Made by a program: the position numbers and the translations under genes. Under the pieces are notes generated by a model. That model ran no database searches. It saw only the letters and a list, made by a program, of their open reading frames with translations, and was not told where the DNA came from. From contig JACKIC010000005.1 in the NCBI GenBank assembly GCA_020638655.1, positions 372,001 to 436,000 on the forward strand: a stretch of DNA of 64,000 nt, read 5' to 3'. This document shows positions 52,789-62,160 of this stretch, piece by piece; position 1 is the stretch's first letter, and every line of letters starts with the position of its first letter. This stretch comes from Planctomycetota bacterium (lineage in GTDB: Bacteria; Planctomycetota; UBA1135; UBA2386).

Positions 52789-54353
52789 AACGCTGGCCGT
52801 CGCTCGTGCTGTTGCTGGCCGCGTCGCTGCCCGCGCAGGACACGGCGCAGTTCCCGCGCGAGGGCGAACGCGTCGCGGCGGCCGAGTGCAGCCGGTGTCA
52901 CGAACGGCAACATCGCCAGCTGCAGAGCCGCGCCCACGCAGCGATCCTGCAGGTCCTGACGCTGCCTGGCTGCGAGACCTGCCACGGCCCCGGCAAGGCG
53001 CACGCCGAGGACGCCGACAACGACCCGGCGCTGATCACGTTGCCCGCGGCGATGAGCGCCGGCGGGCAACAGCGACTGTGTTCACAATGCCACGCCGACC
53101 AGATCGAACGCCACGGCGGCGATCCCGAGGGGTTCTTGGTCGCGGGCATGAAGTGCCTGGACTGCCACACGGTGCACGGTCGCCCACCGGATCGCGCCGC
53201 GCCCGAGGTGCATCTGCAGCGGCGCCGCGACGCCAACGCCCGCGCCGAGCCCGTGGGCAGCAGCGAGTGCGTGACCTGCCACCCGGTGCGCAACGACCTG
53301 CTGCAGAGGACCCCTCACGCGAGCCTCTCGGCCGCCAATTCCAGCACGGGCTGTGAGTCGTGCCACGGCAACGGCAGCGAGCACGCGAGAAGCGGCGAGG
53401 GCCGCTGGATCACGCGTCCCGACCGCGCCGCGGACGGCGTCGAGACCTGCCGCAGCTGCCACGCGGCCGTCGACGCGGTCGCGTTCCACTGGAAGGATCG
53501 ACCCGGCCCGACGCTGACCGCCGAGACCCGCTGCACCACGTGCCACCTCGTGCACGCGCCAGCCCAGGGCATGCCGGGCGCTCCCGGGTCGCCGACGCAG
53601 AACGCGGGCTGCGCCACGTGCCACGCCGCGCAGGTGCGCGGCATGGGCGACACCGCCCACCGGCGCATCGGCGGCGTCGATCAGGCGGTCGAACAGGGCT
53701 GCGCGGCGTGTCACCTGGGCGCCGAGCAGCACGCCGCGACCGGCGGCCGCCGCGACGCGCTCGTCGCGTGGCAGAGGGACGGTCGCCGCGAAGCCGAGGT
53801 GTGCCTGTCGTGCCACGGCCACGACGCGAAGCTGGCGCGCGCACAGCACGGCGACCATCTGCGGCACGGCGTGAGCTGCACCGACTGCCACGGACCGATG
53901 CACGATGCCCACCGCGACGGCGCGGCCGCCGAAGCGCGCTGTGCGTCGTGCCACCCGGACGTCGCCGCGAGCTTCCGTCTGCCCAACCACCACCCCGTGC
54001 CCGAGCAGCGCATGCGCTGCAGCTCCTGCCACGACGTGCACGGCGACCGCGACCGCCGCATGGACCTCGACCTGCGCGAGGCGACCTGCGTGCGCTGCCA
54101 CCCGCGCTACCGCGGCCCGTTCGTCTTCCCGCACGAGGCCTCGCGCCGCGACGGCTGCACGATCTGCCACTCGCCCCACGGCAGCAGCAACCGCCGCCTG
54201 CTGCTGCAGGCAAACACGCAGCAGAACTGCCTGGCGTGCCACGGCGACTTCCCCGCGTTCCACGACCAGACCAGCGGAGCGGTGTTCACCAACTGCGTGC
54301 GGTGCCACACCGAGGTGCACGGCAGCAACCACTCGCGCTACCTGCTGCGATGA
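52785..54353 (+). CDS. Periplasmic 18-haem c-type cytochrome
   Basis: The protein has 522 residues with signal peptide MKRWPSLVLLLAASLPAQ. I count eighteen CxxCH motifs spread over its whole length, from CSRCH (~35) to CVRCH near the end, about one per 27 residues. Many additional His residues could be distal ligands. Density and arrangement resemble MtrA/DmsE-type periplasmic multihaem wires but with almost twice the haems of MtrA (10). It overlaps both neighbours by ATGA, and the following gene encodes a barrel. It probably forms the electron wire that is inserted in that barrel. Confidence 0.9.
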   Translation: MKRWPSLVLLLAASLPAQDTAQFPREGERVAAAECSRCHERQHRQLQSRAHAAILQVLTLPGCETCHGPGKAHAEDADNDPALITLPAAMSAGGQQRLCSQCHADQIERHGGDPEGFLVAGMKCLDCHTVHGRPPDRAAPEVHLQRRRDANARAEPVGSSECVTCHPVRNDLLQRTPHASLSAANSSTGCESCHGNGSEHARSGEGRWITRPDRAADGVETCRSCHAAVDAVAFHWKDRPGPTLTAETRCTTCHLVHAPAQGMPGAPGSPTQNAGCATCHAAQVRGMGDTAHRRIGGVDQAVEQGCAACHLGAEQHAATGGRRDALVAWQRDGRREAEVCLSCHGHDAKLARAQHGDHLRHGVSCTDCHGPMHDAHRDGAAAEARCASCHPDVAASFRLPNHHPVPEQRMRCSSCHDVHGDRDRRMDLDLREATCVRCHPRYRGPFVFPHEASRRDGCTICHSPHGSSNRRLLLQANTQQNCLACHGDFPAFHDQTSGAVFTNCVRCHTEVHGSNHSRYLLR

Positions 54354-56578
54354 TCCGGCGCATCCTGCTGTGCTGGTCCGGGTGGCTTCTGGCCACGTTG
54401 CCGCTGGCGGCGCCGCTCGCCGCGCAGTCCGCGCCCGACGCCGAGCTGTCCTGCAGGGTCTGCCACCCGGGACCGACGCGCGCGCTCGCGGAGTCGCCGC
54501 ACGCCACGCTGCTGCAGCGCGCCGACCTGCGCGGCAAGGTCTGCGCGAGCTGCCACGGCGACCTCGGCGAACACGCCGTCGCGCTCGAGCCCGCGGCCCG
54601 CAGCAGGCCCCCTGCGGTCGCCGCGGCGAGCTGCAAGACGTGTCATCCGGGCCGGGAACTCGCGACCGCCGCCGCGGCCCACTCCGTCACGACCGTCGGC
54701 TCGGGCGCGCGGCCGCTGCCCGACCCGGCGCGCGAGGCGCTCGCCGAGCTGCGCGAGCGCCAGCAGGACGCGGGCCCGCAGTTCTCGGGTTTCGCCGAAC
54801 TCGGTTACCGGTTCGTGCACGTCGCCGGGTCGCGCGAGGCGTACCGCACCGACGTCGATCTCGATCCCGGCGTGCGGCTGCGCGAATTCGAGCTGCGCGG
54901 CCGCCGCGGCGGAGATGCAGGAGCCTCGTCTTCACCGGGCCTGCGCGTCGACGAGGTCGACCTGCGCGGCCGCGACCTCGGCGATCCGCGCTGGGACCTG
55001 GGGCTGGGGATCCGGCAGCACGACGCCTACGACCTCGACAGCCGCTATGCGCGCGCGAGCTATCACTACGAAGCCTCGGGTGACTTCCACCGCGTCGACC
55101 GCAACTCGGCCACCTCGGACACCACCGTGACGCTCGTGACCGGCGAGAGCTGGGAGGTGTTCGGCAGGGTGGACCTGCGCGACGACGAGGGCTTTTGGCT
55201 GACGCAGCGCATCGGCAACCGCAACCTGCCGGTGCAGACCGTGGTCGACGGCGTCGACAGCCCGCGCAGCTTCCGCGGCGAGACCGGTGAACTCGGCGTG
55301 CGCAGCACGGCGGGCCCGTGGCGCTACACGATCGCCGCGGGCTACCGCGTCGATCGCGGCGTCGACCGCTGGCAGTACTCGCAGGCGGCGACGGCGAACC
55401 CGGCTTTCGTCGAGAGCGAGGACTTCACCTCACGCACGCGCCTCGAAGGACCGTCGGCGCGCCTATCGCTCGGGCGCGACTTCGGCGACCTGCGCATCGA
55501 CGCATCGACCGACTACTGGTCGCATACGCGCCGCCTCGACGCGACCGGCGCGGCTGCGGGCTTCGACGTGGCCGCGTTCACCACGGACACCACGGCGAAC
55601 GGCGAGGGTTTCAGCCATCTGTCGTCGTCGCGGCTCGACGCGACCCTGCGCCTCGGCGACACGTGGAACCTGCTGGCGAGCGCCGGCTATCGCGACCACC
55701 GCGAGAAGATGCGGCTGATCCAGACCGACGTCACCACCACACCCTCGCTGAGCAGCACGGTCACGGTCACCACCGACGTCACGACGCAGACCGTGCAGCG
55801 CCTGTTCGACGGCGACCTGCAGCTGCAGTGGCGGCCCGACGACACCTTCGAGGCCGCGCTCGGCTACGGCATGGCGCGCGAGCAGCTGCGGGTCCCCGAC
55901 CTGCAGCCCGCCGATCCCGAGGACTTCCGGCGCGGGGAACAGCACGACGACGGCGTGCTCGCGCAGCTGCGCTGGCGATTCGCCCAGCACCTCACGTTGC
56001 GCGCCGACGGCCGCGACTTCGGCGTCGACGGCATGCCGCTGCACGAGTTCACGCCGCAGCGCAGCCGGCAGGCCACGGGCGGGCTCGAGTGGCGCGACGA
56101 CGACCGCCACGCGGGGGTATCGGTGCGCCACCGTCACGACGACAGCGACGTGTCGAGCCACCGTCTGGATTCGACCTCGTCGAGCATCGACGCCGGCGCC
56201 CACCACGTCGGCTGCGACTGGAACCTCGGCTACACGTTCACGCGGTTCGAGACCGCGACGCTGACCAACTTCTACTTCGACCCCGATCCCAACCCGCAGC
56301 CGACGGTGGTCGGGTTCTCGGGAGAGACCCACACCTGGATCGCGGCCCTTTCGACCACGGAGCTCGATCCGGCCCGGTTCGAACTCTCGGTCGCGCACAC
56401 GCGCACGATCGGCAGCTTCGACGTGCAGACGTTCGACCTGCGCGCCGATCTGCGTTTCCACCTGGGCGGCGTCGGGGACGCAGGCTGCGAGTACCGCCAC
56501 ATGCGCTACGCCGACGAGGGCGCGACCGACGACTGGAACGGCGACCTCGTGTTCGTCTACTGGCGCGCGATCTTCTGA
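54350..56578 (+). CDS. MtrB/PioB-like outer-membrane barrel with N-terminal trihaem region
   Basis: The protein has 742 residues with signal peptide MIRRILLCWSGWLLATLPLAAPLAAQ. Three haem-c motifs (CRVCH ~35, CASCH ~66, CKTCH ~95) lie in the first 110 residues. From ~145 to the end there are repeated amphipathic beta-strands with aromatic girdles (FSGFAELGYRFVHV; RYTIAAGYRVDRG; FEAALGYGMAREQL) and a terminal Phe (VFVYWRAIF), as in MtrB/PioB porins. Known MtrB has an N-terminal CxxC but not haem sites, so the fused trihaem region is unusual. It overlaps the 18-haem gene by ATGA. Confidence 0.85.
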   Translation: MIRRILLCWSGWLLATLPLAAPLAAQSAPDAELSCRVCHPGPTRALAESPHATLLQRADLRGKVCASCHGDLGEHAVALEPAARSRPPAVAAASCKTCHPGRELATAAAAHSVTTVGSGARPLPDPAREALAELRERQQDAGPQFSGFAELGYRFVHVAGSREAYRTDVDLDPGVRLREFELRGRRGGDAGASSSPGLRVDEVDLRGRDLGDPRWDLGLGIRQHDAYDLDSRYARASYHYEASGDFHRVDRNSATSDTTVTLVTGESWEVFGRVDLRDDEGFWLTQRIGNRNLPVQTVVDGVDSPRSFRGETGELGVRSTAGPWRYTIAAGYRVDRGVDRWQYSQAATANPAFVESEDFTSRTRLEGPSARLSLGRDFGDLRIDASTDYWSHTRRLDATGAAAGFDVAAFTTDTTANGEGFSHLSSSRLDATLRLGDTWNLLASAGYRDHREKMRLIQTDVTTTPSLSSTVTVTTDVTTQTVQRLFDGDLQLQWRPDDTFEAALGYGMAREQLRVPDLQPADPEDFRRGEQHDDGVLAQLRWRFAQHLTLRADGRDFGVDGMPLHEFTPQRSRQATGGLEWRDDDRHAGVSVRHRHDDSDVSSHRLDSTSSSIDAGAHHVGCDWNLGYTFTRFETATLTNFYFDPDPNPQPTVVGFSGETHTWIAALSTTELDPARFELSVAHTRTIGSFDVQTFDLRADLRFHLGGVGDAGCEYRHMRYADEGATDDWNGDLVFVYWRAIF

Positions 56579-56590
56579 CCGCTGCCGCGG

Positions 56591-57856
56591 CTACTCCCGG
56601 TAGCCGGGCAGGGTCTCGAGCAACAGCCCGTGCAACGCGTCCCGCTGCGCCGCGTCGAGCCGCACGCCGCGCGGCGCGCTGCCGTCGGCGAGCGCGCGAT
56701 GCAGCCGGTGCAGGACCCGCTGCCGCAGCTCGTCCGGCAGCGCCGCGAACGCCGCCGAATGCACCATCGGCGACAGCGGCAAGGCGAACACTCGCTCACG
56801 CAGGTCGAGTTCACCGAGCTGCCTTCCCGCCGTGTCGCGCGGCCACAGCGCCGCGAAGTCGCGCGCGAACGCCGCGTCGGGCGCCGCGCCGGCGTCCCGC
56901 AGCGACACCTCCCCGCCGCACAACAGATCCGCGGCGATGGCCCTGGCCAGGTCGTCGCAGATCTCGGCCGTCTGCTCGCGCATGCCGGTCTCGCCGAGCA
57001 TGCCGTTGACGACGCGGTCTGCTTCGAGCAGACAGCGCATCTGCAGCGCGGCGCGGATCAGGCGGTTGTGCACCACGACCTGCTGTTCGAGCACGAGCAG
57101 CGCGGCGACGTCGCTGGTCGGCGCGAGGTAGTCCGCGGCGTCGAACCGTTCGGCGAAGGCGCCGAGGTCCGCCGCCGGCCGGGGCGGCACCGACCACCGG
57201 TCCCGCTCGTCGCGCACCGCGACGCCGTTGCCGCGGTGCGCGCCCGCGAACGTACCCGTCACGAGCCAGCCGCCCCACCGCTCGGACAGCGGCGTGCCCA
57301 GGCCCATCTCGGCCTCGCCGGCGCTGGCGATCGGGTCGCCGTTCTCGTCGGGGAACACCGAACGCAGCAAGAGGCCCGGCTCGTCGTCGGTGCGTGAGGT
57401 CGCGTGGCAGCTCAGGCACGAATCGTCGCGCACCAGCCGCGGCACCACCTCGGGGTCCTGCGAGACGGTGTAGAAGACGACGCCGAGCCGCGGGTCGCTG
57501 GCCGCGACCTCGAGCGCCGCCGCGCCCGGCACCCAGCCGACGTAGACGTCGGGCCCGAAGTAGAGCGCGCGCGGGCTGCGCGGCGAGACCCGGTGGCGCT
57601 GCAGGCTGGTCTTGCTGAACACCAGCGTCTGGCTCGACTCGGGCACGCCCAGCTCGTGCAGCAACGCGCGCAGACGGCCACTGCGGCCGTCGACCGGCAA
57701 CTGCACCTCGCCGGCCGCCACGCGGCGATCGAGCGCGGTGATCGCGTTGTCCGCCGCGGTCTGCTTGTAGCGGTTGGGCCGGCGCAGGTGGAAGCCCTGC
57801 GCGCTCGCGGTCGATGCGACGGCAGCGAGGCACACGAGCAGCGGGAGACGACGCAT
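56591..57856 (-). CDS. Secreted monohaem protein
   Basis: The protein has 421 residues from the ATG at 57856, which begins signal peptide MRRLPLLVCLAAVASTASA. One haem-c motif CLSCH (~residue 145, in RDDSCLSCHATSRTDDEPG) is followed by LLLRSVFPDENG, a pattern I associate with exported planctomycete proteins found near multihaem genes. The C-terminal half is helical. It is convergent with the barrel gene (12 bp between stops). Function unknown; an accessory electron carrier is likely. Confidence 0.78.
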   Translation of the reverse strand: MRRLPLLVCLAAVASTASAQGFHLRRPNRYKQTAADNAITALDRRVAAGEVQLPVDGRSGRLRALLHELGVPESSQTLVFSKTSLQRHRVSPRSPRALYFGPDVYVGWVPGAAALEVAASDPRLGVVFYTVSQDPEVVPRLVRDDSCLSCHATSRTDDEPGLLLRSVFPDENGDPIASAGEAEMGLGTPLSERWGGWLVTGTFAGAHRGNGVAVRDERDRWSVPPRPAADLGAFAERFDAADYLAPTSDVAALLVLEQQVVVHNRLIRAALQMRCLLEADRVVNGMLGETGMREQTAEICDDLARAIAADLLCGGEVSLRDAGAAPDAAFARDFAALWPRDTAGRQLGELDLRERVFALPLSPMVHSAAFAALPDELRQRVLHRLHRALADGSAPRGVRLDAAQRDALHGLLLETLPGYRE

Positions 57857-57928
57857 CACGGGACGGCGATCGTCGAACACGGGAGGAACTGGCACAAGTA
57901 GCCCGAAGGCGCACGCCGGCGGCCGCGC

Positions 57929-58942
57929 TCAGCGCGGCGGCGGCACGGCCTCGCCCCACATGCGCCGCCAGATCCAGCTCGCGGCGACGCCGACGTCGAG
58001 TCGGGCCGCGGTGCGCTGCGGCGGCAGCGCCGCCAGCGCGCCGTCCGGGTGGCTGCCCGCGACGCGGAAGTCGAACGGGAAGAACGGCTGCTGGCCCATG
58101 CGCAGGTCGGCCATGAACACCTCGTCGCCGACGCGGCGCAGGCGGAACATGCCGTGGCTGAAACGCGCGAGGCGAGCCACCACCGGATCGTCGCGCAGCG
58201 CCGCGAACAACGCCGCGCCGCGGTCGAAGCGCTCGAAGGCGATGTGAGCGCCGGAGTCGAACAGCGAGTGGCTGCCTTCGTAGAACGCGCCGGCGTCGAC
58301 CGCGACGACCCGCCACAACACGGTCTGCAGCGGCGCCGGCGTCACCAGCATCTGCTCGGCCACGATGCCCTGCCGCGCCAGCTCCTCGCGCGCGAGCCGA
58401 ACCACGTGCTGCTGCGCGCCGAAGCTCCAGGCCGCGTAGCCGGTGCTGAGCAGCAGCCCGACCAGATTGGCGCGCACACCGCTCCGGTCGCCGCGCCGCC
58501 AGCACAGCAGCCCGATACCGAGCAGCAGCGGCAGGGTGTAGAGCGGATCGATCACGAAGATGCAGCCGAGGCCGAACGGGTGGTCGGTGAACGGCAGCGC
58601 CAGCTGGGTGCCGTAGATCGTCAGCGCGTCGAGGCCGACGTGGGTCCACAGCGTCAGCAACACTGCCAGGCACCAGCGGCCGAAGTGCTCGCGCTGGCCG
58701 CGTAGCCGGGAGATCAGCCACGCCAACAACGGCGTCGCCGCGGCCAGCCACAGCAGCGCGTGGCTCTCGGCGCGGTGCATGGTCATGTTCGCCACCGCGT
58801 CGCCGTGGTCGATCAGCACGTCGAGGTCGGGCAGCGTCGCGACCAGCCCCCCGATCAGGACGGCGCGGCCGGCCGGACACCGACCGCCCAGCACGGCGGC
58901 GGTGACGGCGGCGCCGAGGGCGAACTGCGAGACGGAGTCCAT
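57929..58942 (-). CDS. YdjM/DUF457-type membrane metal-dependent hydrolase
   Basis: The protein has 337 residues from the ATG at 58942. The N-terminal region has the family motif LPDLDVLIDHGD and MTMHRAESHALL (Asp and His ligands). Four to six transmembrane helices follow (LLWLAAATPLLAWLI; WCLAVLLTLWTHVGLDALTIYG, with a further His/Asp pair), then a soluble C-terminal domain of ~120 residues. The family is predicted to be a membrane-bound phospholipase-like hydrolase. It lies 72 bases upstream of the monohaem gene on the same strand. Confidence 0.8.
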   Translation of the reverse strand: MDSVSQFALGAAVTAAVLGGRCPAGRAVLIGGLVATLPDLDVLIDHGDAVANMTMHRAESHALLWLAAATPLLAWLISRLRGQREHFGRWCLAVLLTLWTHVGLDALTIYGTQLALPFTDHPFGLGCIFVIDPLYTLPLLLGIGLLCWRRGDRSGVRANLVGLLLSTGYAAWSFGAQQHVVRLAREELARQGIVAEQMLVTPAPLQTVLWRVVAVDAGAFYEGSHSLFDSGAHIAFERFDRGAALFAALRDDPVVARLARFSHGMFRLRRVGDEVFMADLRMGQQPFFPFDFRVAGSHPDGALAALPPQRTAARLDVGVAASWIWRRMWGEAVPPPR

Positions 58943-59108
58943 GGAGCAGGGAGACCCCGCTGTTGACGGGGAGCGCGGGAGCGAACAGCATGCCCCCGCC
59001 CCCCGCCGGCGCCAGAGACCCCACCCGATGAACGTGCTTCGTAACGGATTTGTCGTCACGCCCCGCCACCGTGGTCCAGCCGCGGCGCGGTACGTTCGCT
59101 CGCGCCAC

Positions 59109-60638
59109 GTGTTGTCGATCCTCGCCCGGCCCTCCCCCGCCCTCCTCTCGTGGCCGCTCGCGTTGACGATCGCGGCCGCGGCCATCGCCCAGGCGCCCCA
59201 GGGCGCCGCCACCGGCAGCCACGACTACCCCTTCGCGCGCGAAGGGGTGCTCGGCACCAGCAGCCAGCTCGCGGTGACCGCCCCCGACGAAGCCACCGCC
59301 GAACGGGCCGCCGAGGCCCTGTTCGCCGAAGTCGCGCGGCTCGAGCAGCAGCTGAGCCTGTGGCGCGAGGACAGCGACCTCGCGCGGCTGGTCGCGGCGG
59401 GCGGCGGCAAGGCCGAAGGCGCGGTGCTCGAGGTGTTGCGTTCTGCCGAGCAGTGGCAGAAGACCACCGGCGGCGCGTTCGAGCCGGGCGTCGCGGTGCT
59501 GACCGGGCTCTGGCAGCGCGCCGCGCAGGACGGACACGCGCCGACCGAGGCGCAACTGCGCGAGGCGCTGGCCACCGTGCGGCAGCCGTCGTGGTCGCTG
59601 CAGGGCGCCGAGCTGACCGTGCATCACGCGTTCACGATCGACGCGCTGGCCAAGGGCTTCGTCGTCGACGCGGCGTGCCGCACGCTGCAGAAGTTCGAAC
59701 ACGTCGCCCTGCTGAGCTTCCAGATCGGCGGCGACGTGCGGCTCGGCGACGCCGCCCACGAGGTCGATCTCGTCGATCCGCGGCACCCCGCCGACAACGC
59801 CGCGCCGCTGCTGACGGTGCGGCTCGCGGGCCGCGCGGTCGCGACCAGCGGTGGCTACGCGCGCGGCTTCGACATCGCGGGCAAACACCACTCGCACATC
59901 CTCGATCCGCGCACCGGCCGGCCCTGCGACGGCGTGCTCGGCGCCAGCGTGCTCGCCGCCGACGTGGCCACCGCCGACGTGCTGGCGACGAGCCTCTGCG
60001 TGCTAGGCCCCGAGGAAGGCTTCGAACTGCTGCGGCGCGTGCCAGGCGCCCACGCGGTCGTGGTCACCGCGGACGGCAAGGTACACCGCAGCCCGGGCCT
60101 CGGCGAGTTCGTCGTCGACCGCCCGTCGCCGACGGTCACCGAAACGACCGCGAACGGCGGCTGGCCCAAGGGCTACGGCCTGCAGGTCGCGTTCGAGCTG
60201 CAGCAACCCGACAACAGCGACGGGCGACGCCGCGGCGGCTGGAAGCGTCCCTACGTCGCGGTCTGGATCGAGGACGCCACCGGCACGCCGGCGCGCACCC
60301 TCTGCCTGTGGATCGAGAACCGGCGCTGGTTGCGCGACCTGCGCCGCTGGAGCCGCCAGAACGGCGACCAACCCGACCTGATCGACGTCGTCTCGCAGGC
60401 GACGCGCAAGGCCGGCAAGTACACGCTGACCTGGGACGGCACCGACGACAGCGGCCGGCGCCTCGCGCCGGGCACCTACACGCTCTACATCGAGGCCGCG
60501 CGTGAACACGGCACCTACCAGCTCGCCAAGACCACGCTCGAGCTGCGCACCGAACGGCTGGACGTCGCGCTCGACGACAACGCCGAGGTCGGCGGCATGC
60601 ACGTGACGTTCGGCCCGCTGCGCCAGAAGGACGACTAG
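59109..60638 (+). CDS. ApbE-type FAD:protein FMN transferase fused to DUF2271
   Basis: The protein has 509 residues from a GTG at 59109, chosen because a signal peptide begins there (LLSWPLALTIAAAAIAQA); an ATG at 59028 gives a 27-residue longer N-terminus. The ApbE domain (~40-330) has LSLWREDSDLARL, the flavin site region ALAKGFVVDAA, SFQIGGDVRLG, ATSGGYARGF and HHSHILDPRTGRP, followed by the metal-binding A.VATADVLATSL. The last ~150 residues are a DUF2271/FlgD-like beta domain (VAVWIEDATG; YTLTWDGTDDSGRRLAPGTYTLYIE). It attaches FMN covalently to Thr/Ser of redox proteins in the periplasm. It precedes a PepSY membrane gene by one base. Confidence 0.9.
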   Translation: MLSILARPSPALLSWPLALTIAAAAIAQAPQGAATGSHDYPFAREGVLGTSSQLAVTAPDEATAERAAEALFAEVARLEQQLSLWREDSDLARLVAAGGGKAEGAVLEVLRSAEQWQKTTGGAFEPGVAVLTGLWQRAAQDGHAPTEAQLREALATVRQPSWSLQGAELTVHHAFTIDALAKGFVVDAACRTLQKFEHVALLSFQIGGDVRLGDAAHEVDLVDPRHPADNAAPLLTVRLAGRAVATSGGYARGFDIAGKHHSHILDPRTGRPCDGVLGASVLAADVATADVLATSLCVLGPEEGFELLRRVPGAHAVVVTADGKVHRSPGLGEFVVDRPSPTVTETTANGGWPKGYGLQVAFELQQPDNSDGRRRGGWKRPYVAVWIEDATGTPARTLCLWIENRRWLRDLRRWSRQNGDQPDLIDVVSQATRKAGKYTLTWDGTDDSGRRLAPGTYTLYIEAAREHGTYQLAKTTLELRTERLDVALDDNAEVGGMHVTFGPLRQKDD

Positions 60639-60639
60639 C

Positions 60640-61242
60640 GTGACCGACACCAGCTCGCGGTCGACACGACGCCGGCTGCCCTACTGGGTGCGCTGGCTGC
60701 ACCTCTACGGCTCGATGCTCGGCCTGATGGCGACGCTGCTGTTCGCCGTCACGGGCCTGACGCTCAACCACGCCGACTGGTTCGAGAGCGGCGAACCGTC
60801 GCTGCGCAGCCTGGAGGGCTCACTCGACCCCGCGGCGCTGCGCGATCCGGTCGACAAGCTCGCGGTCGCCGAGGCCCTGCGCGCGGCCCACGCGCTGCGC
60901 GGCAGCGTCGGCGAGTTCGCGGTCGACGACGAAGAGTGCCTGATCGTCTGGAAGGGGCCCGGCTACTCGGCCGACGCGACCGTCGCACGCGCCACCGGCG
61001 CCTACCGCCTCGAGGAGCAGCGCCGCGGCTTCGTCGCCGTGCTCGACGACCTGCACAAGGGCCGCGACTCGGGACCGACGTGGTCGCTGATCGTCGACGT
61101 CTCGGCGATGCTGCTGACCCTGATCGCGGCCACCGGCCTGTGGCTGCTCTTCTACCTCAAGAAGCGCCTGCGCAACGGCCTGCTGGTGGCGCTGGTCGGC
61201 ACGGTGCTGCTCGTCGCCGCGTTCGCGCTCGGCGTGCCGTGA
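60640..61242 (+). CDS. PepSY-associated membrane protein
   Basis: The protein has 200 residues from a GTG at 60640, one base after the ApbE stop. A first transmembrane helix (WLHLYGSMLGLMATLLFAVTGLTLNH) carries His that could bind haem. A periplasmic PepSY-like domain follows (~60-135), then LDDLHKGRDSG with another His and two closing helices (SLIVDVSAMLLTLIAATGLWLLFYL; LLVALVGTVLLVAAFALGV). Such proteins, paired with ApbE-DUF2271, occur in electron-transfer modules thought to move electrons across the inner membrane. Role inferred from context. Confidence 0.85.
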   Translation: MTDTSSRSTRRRLPYWVRWLHLYGSMLGLMATLLFAVTGLTLNHADWFESGEPSLRSLEGSLDPAALRDPVDKLAVAEALRAAHALRGSVGEFAVDDEECLIVWKGPGYSADATVARATGAYRLEEQRRGFVAVLDDLHKGRDSGPTWSLIVDVSAMLLTLIAATGLWLLFYLKKRLRNGLLVALVGTVLLVAAFALGVP

Positions 61243-61264
61243 TCGGCCGCGCTCACTTCGCGGC

Positions 61265-62077
61265 TCACTTCACGACGGTGCCGGCGATGTCGGGATCGCC
61301 CTCGGGCAGGCGGATGTGCATGCCTTCGAGCGTGTGCACCAGGACTTCGCTGATCACGAGGTCGCGGTACCAGTTGCGGTCCGCGGGCACGACGTACCAC
61401 GGCGCCGCCTCGGTGCTCGTCGCCACGATCGCCTCCTCGTAGGCCTCCTGATAGTCGTTCCAACGCGCGCGCTCCTGCAGGTCGCCGTCGTTCCACTTCC
61501 AGCGCTTCTTGGGGTTGTCGATGCGCTCCTGCAGGCGCTCCCGCTGTTCGTCCTTGGAGATGTGCAGGAAGAACTTGCGGATCACGGTGCCCTCGTCGGC
61601 GAGCAGTCGCTCGAACGCGGCGATGTGTTCGTAGCGGCGCCGCCACTGCGCCTTGGGCACGAGGTCGTGCACGCGCACCACGAGCACGTCCTCGTAGTGG
61701 CTGCGGTTCCAGATCGCGATCTCGCCGTTGCCCGGCACGTGCGGGTGCACCCGCCACAGGAAGTCGTGCGCGAGCTCGAGCTCGGTGGGCCGCTTGAAGC
61801 ACTTGACCTTGACCCCCTGCGGGTTCACGCCGTCGAACACGGCGCGGATCGTGCCGTCCTTGCCGCCGGCGTCGAGCGCCTGCAGCACGACGAGCAGCCG
61901 CTGCTTGCCTTCGGCGTAGAGCGCCTCCTGCAGCTCCTCGAGGCGTTCGTTGAGCGCCGCGAGGCGCTGCTTGCCTTCCTGCTTGTCGCCGTCGAACGCG
62001 GGCGTGCCGTGCGGATCGTGATCGGCGAGACGGAGCTTGGCCCCCGGAACGATGCGGTGCTGGTCGAAGCGGCTCAT
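61265..62077 (-). CDS. ppk2: Polyphosphate kinase 2 family phosphotransferase
   Basis: The protein has 270 residues. Walker A is LQALDAGGKDGTI (~residues 65-77). The Walker B-like motif is IWNRSHYEDVLVVRVHDL (~121-138) and the lid region is KFFLHISKDEQRERLQERIDNPKKRWKWN, all standard for class I-type PPK2. It transfers phosphate between polyphosphate and nucleoside di- or monophosphates. Full length, cytoplasmic, and a single gene between the PepSY gene and rhaM. Confidence 0.93.
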   Translation of the reverse strand: MSRFDQHRIVPGAKLRLADHDPHGTPAFDGDKQEGKQRLAALNERLEELQEALYAEGKQRLLVVLQALDAGGKDGTIRAVFDGVNPQGVKVKCFKRPTELELAHDFLWRVHPHVPGNGEIAIWNRSHYEDVLVVRVHDLVPKAQWRRRYEHIAAFERLLADEGTVIRKFFLHISKDEQRERLQERIDNPKKRWKWNDGDLQERARWNDYQEAYEEAIVATSTEAAPWYVVPADRNWYRDLVISEVLVHTLEGMHIRLPEGDPDIAGTVVK

Positions 62078-62160
62078 GCCCAGAGGCTAACGGCGGGACC
62101 TCGCGGCGCCACGGCGGCGCGCGCTGGACAGGCGGTCCCGCGCCCGATGCGATTGTCGAC

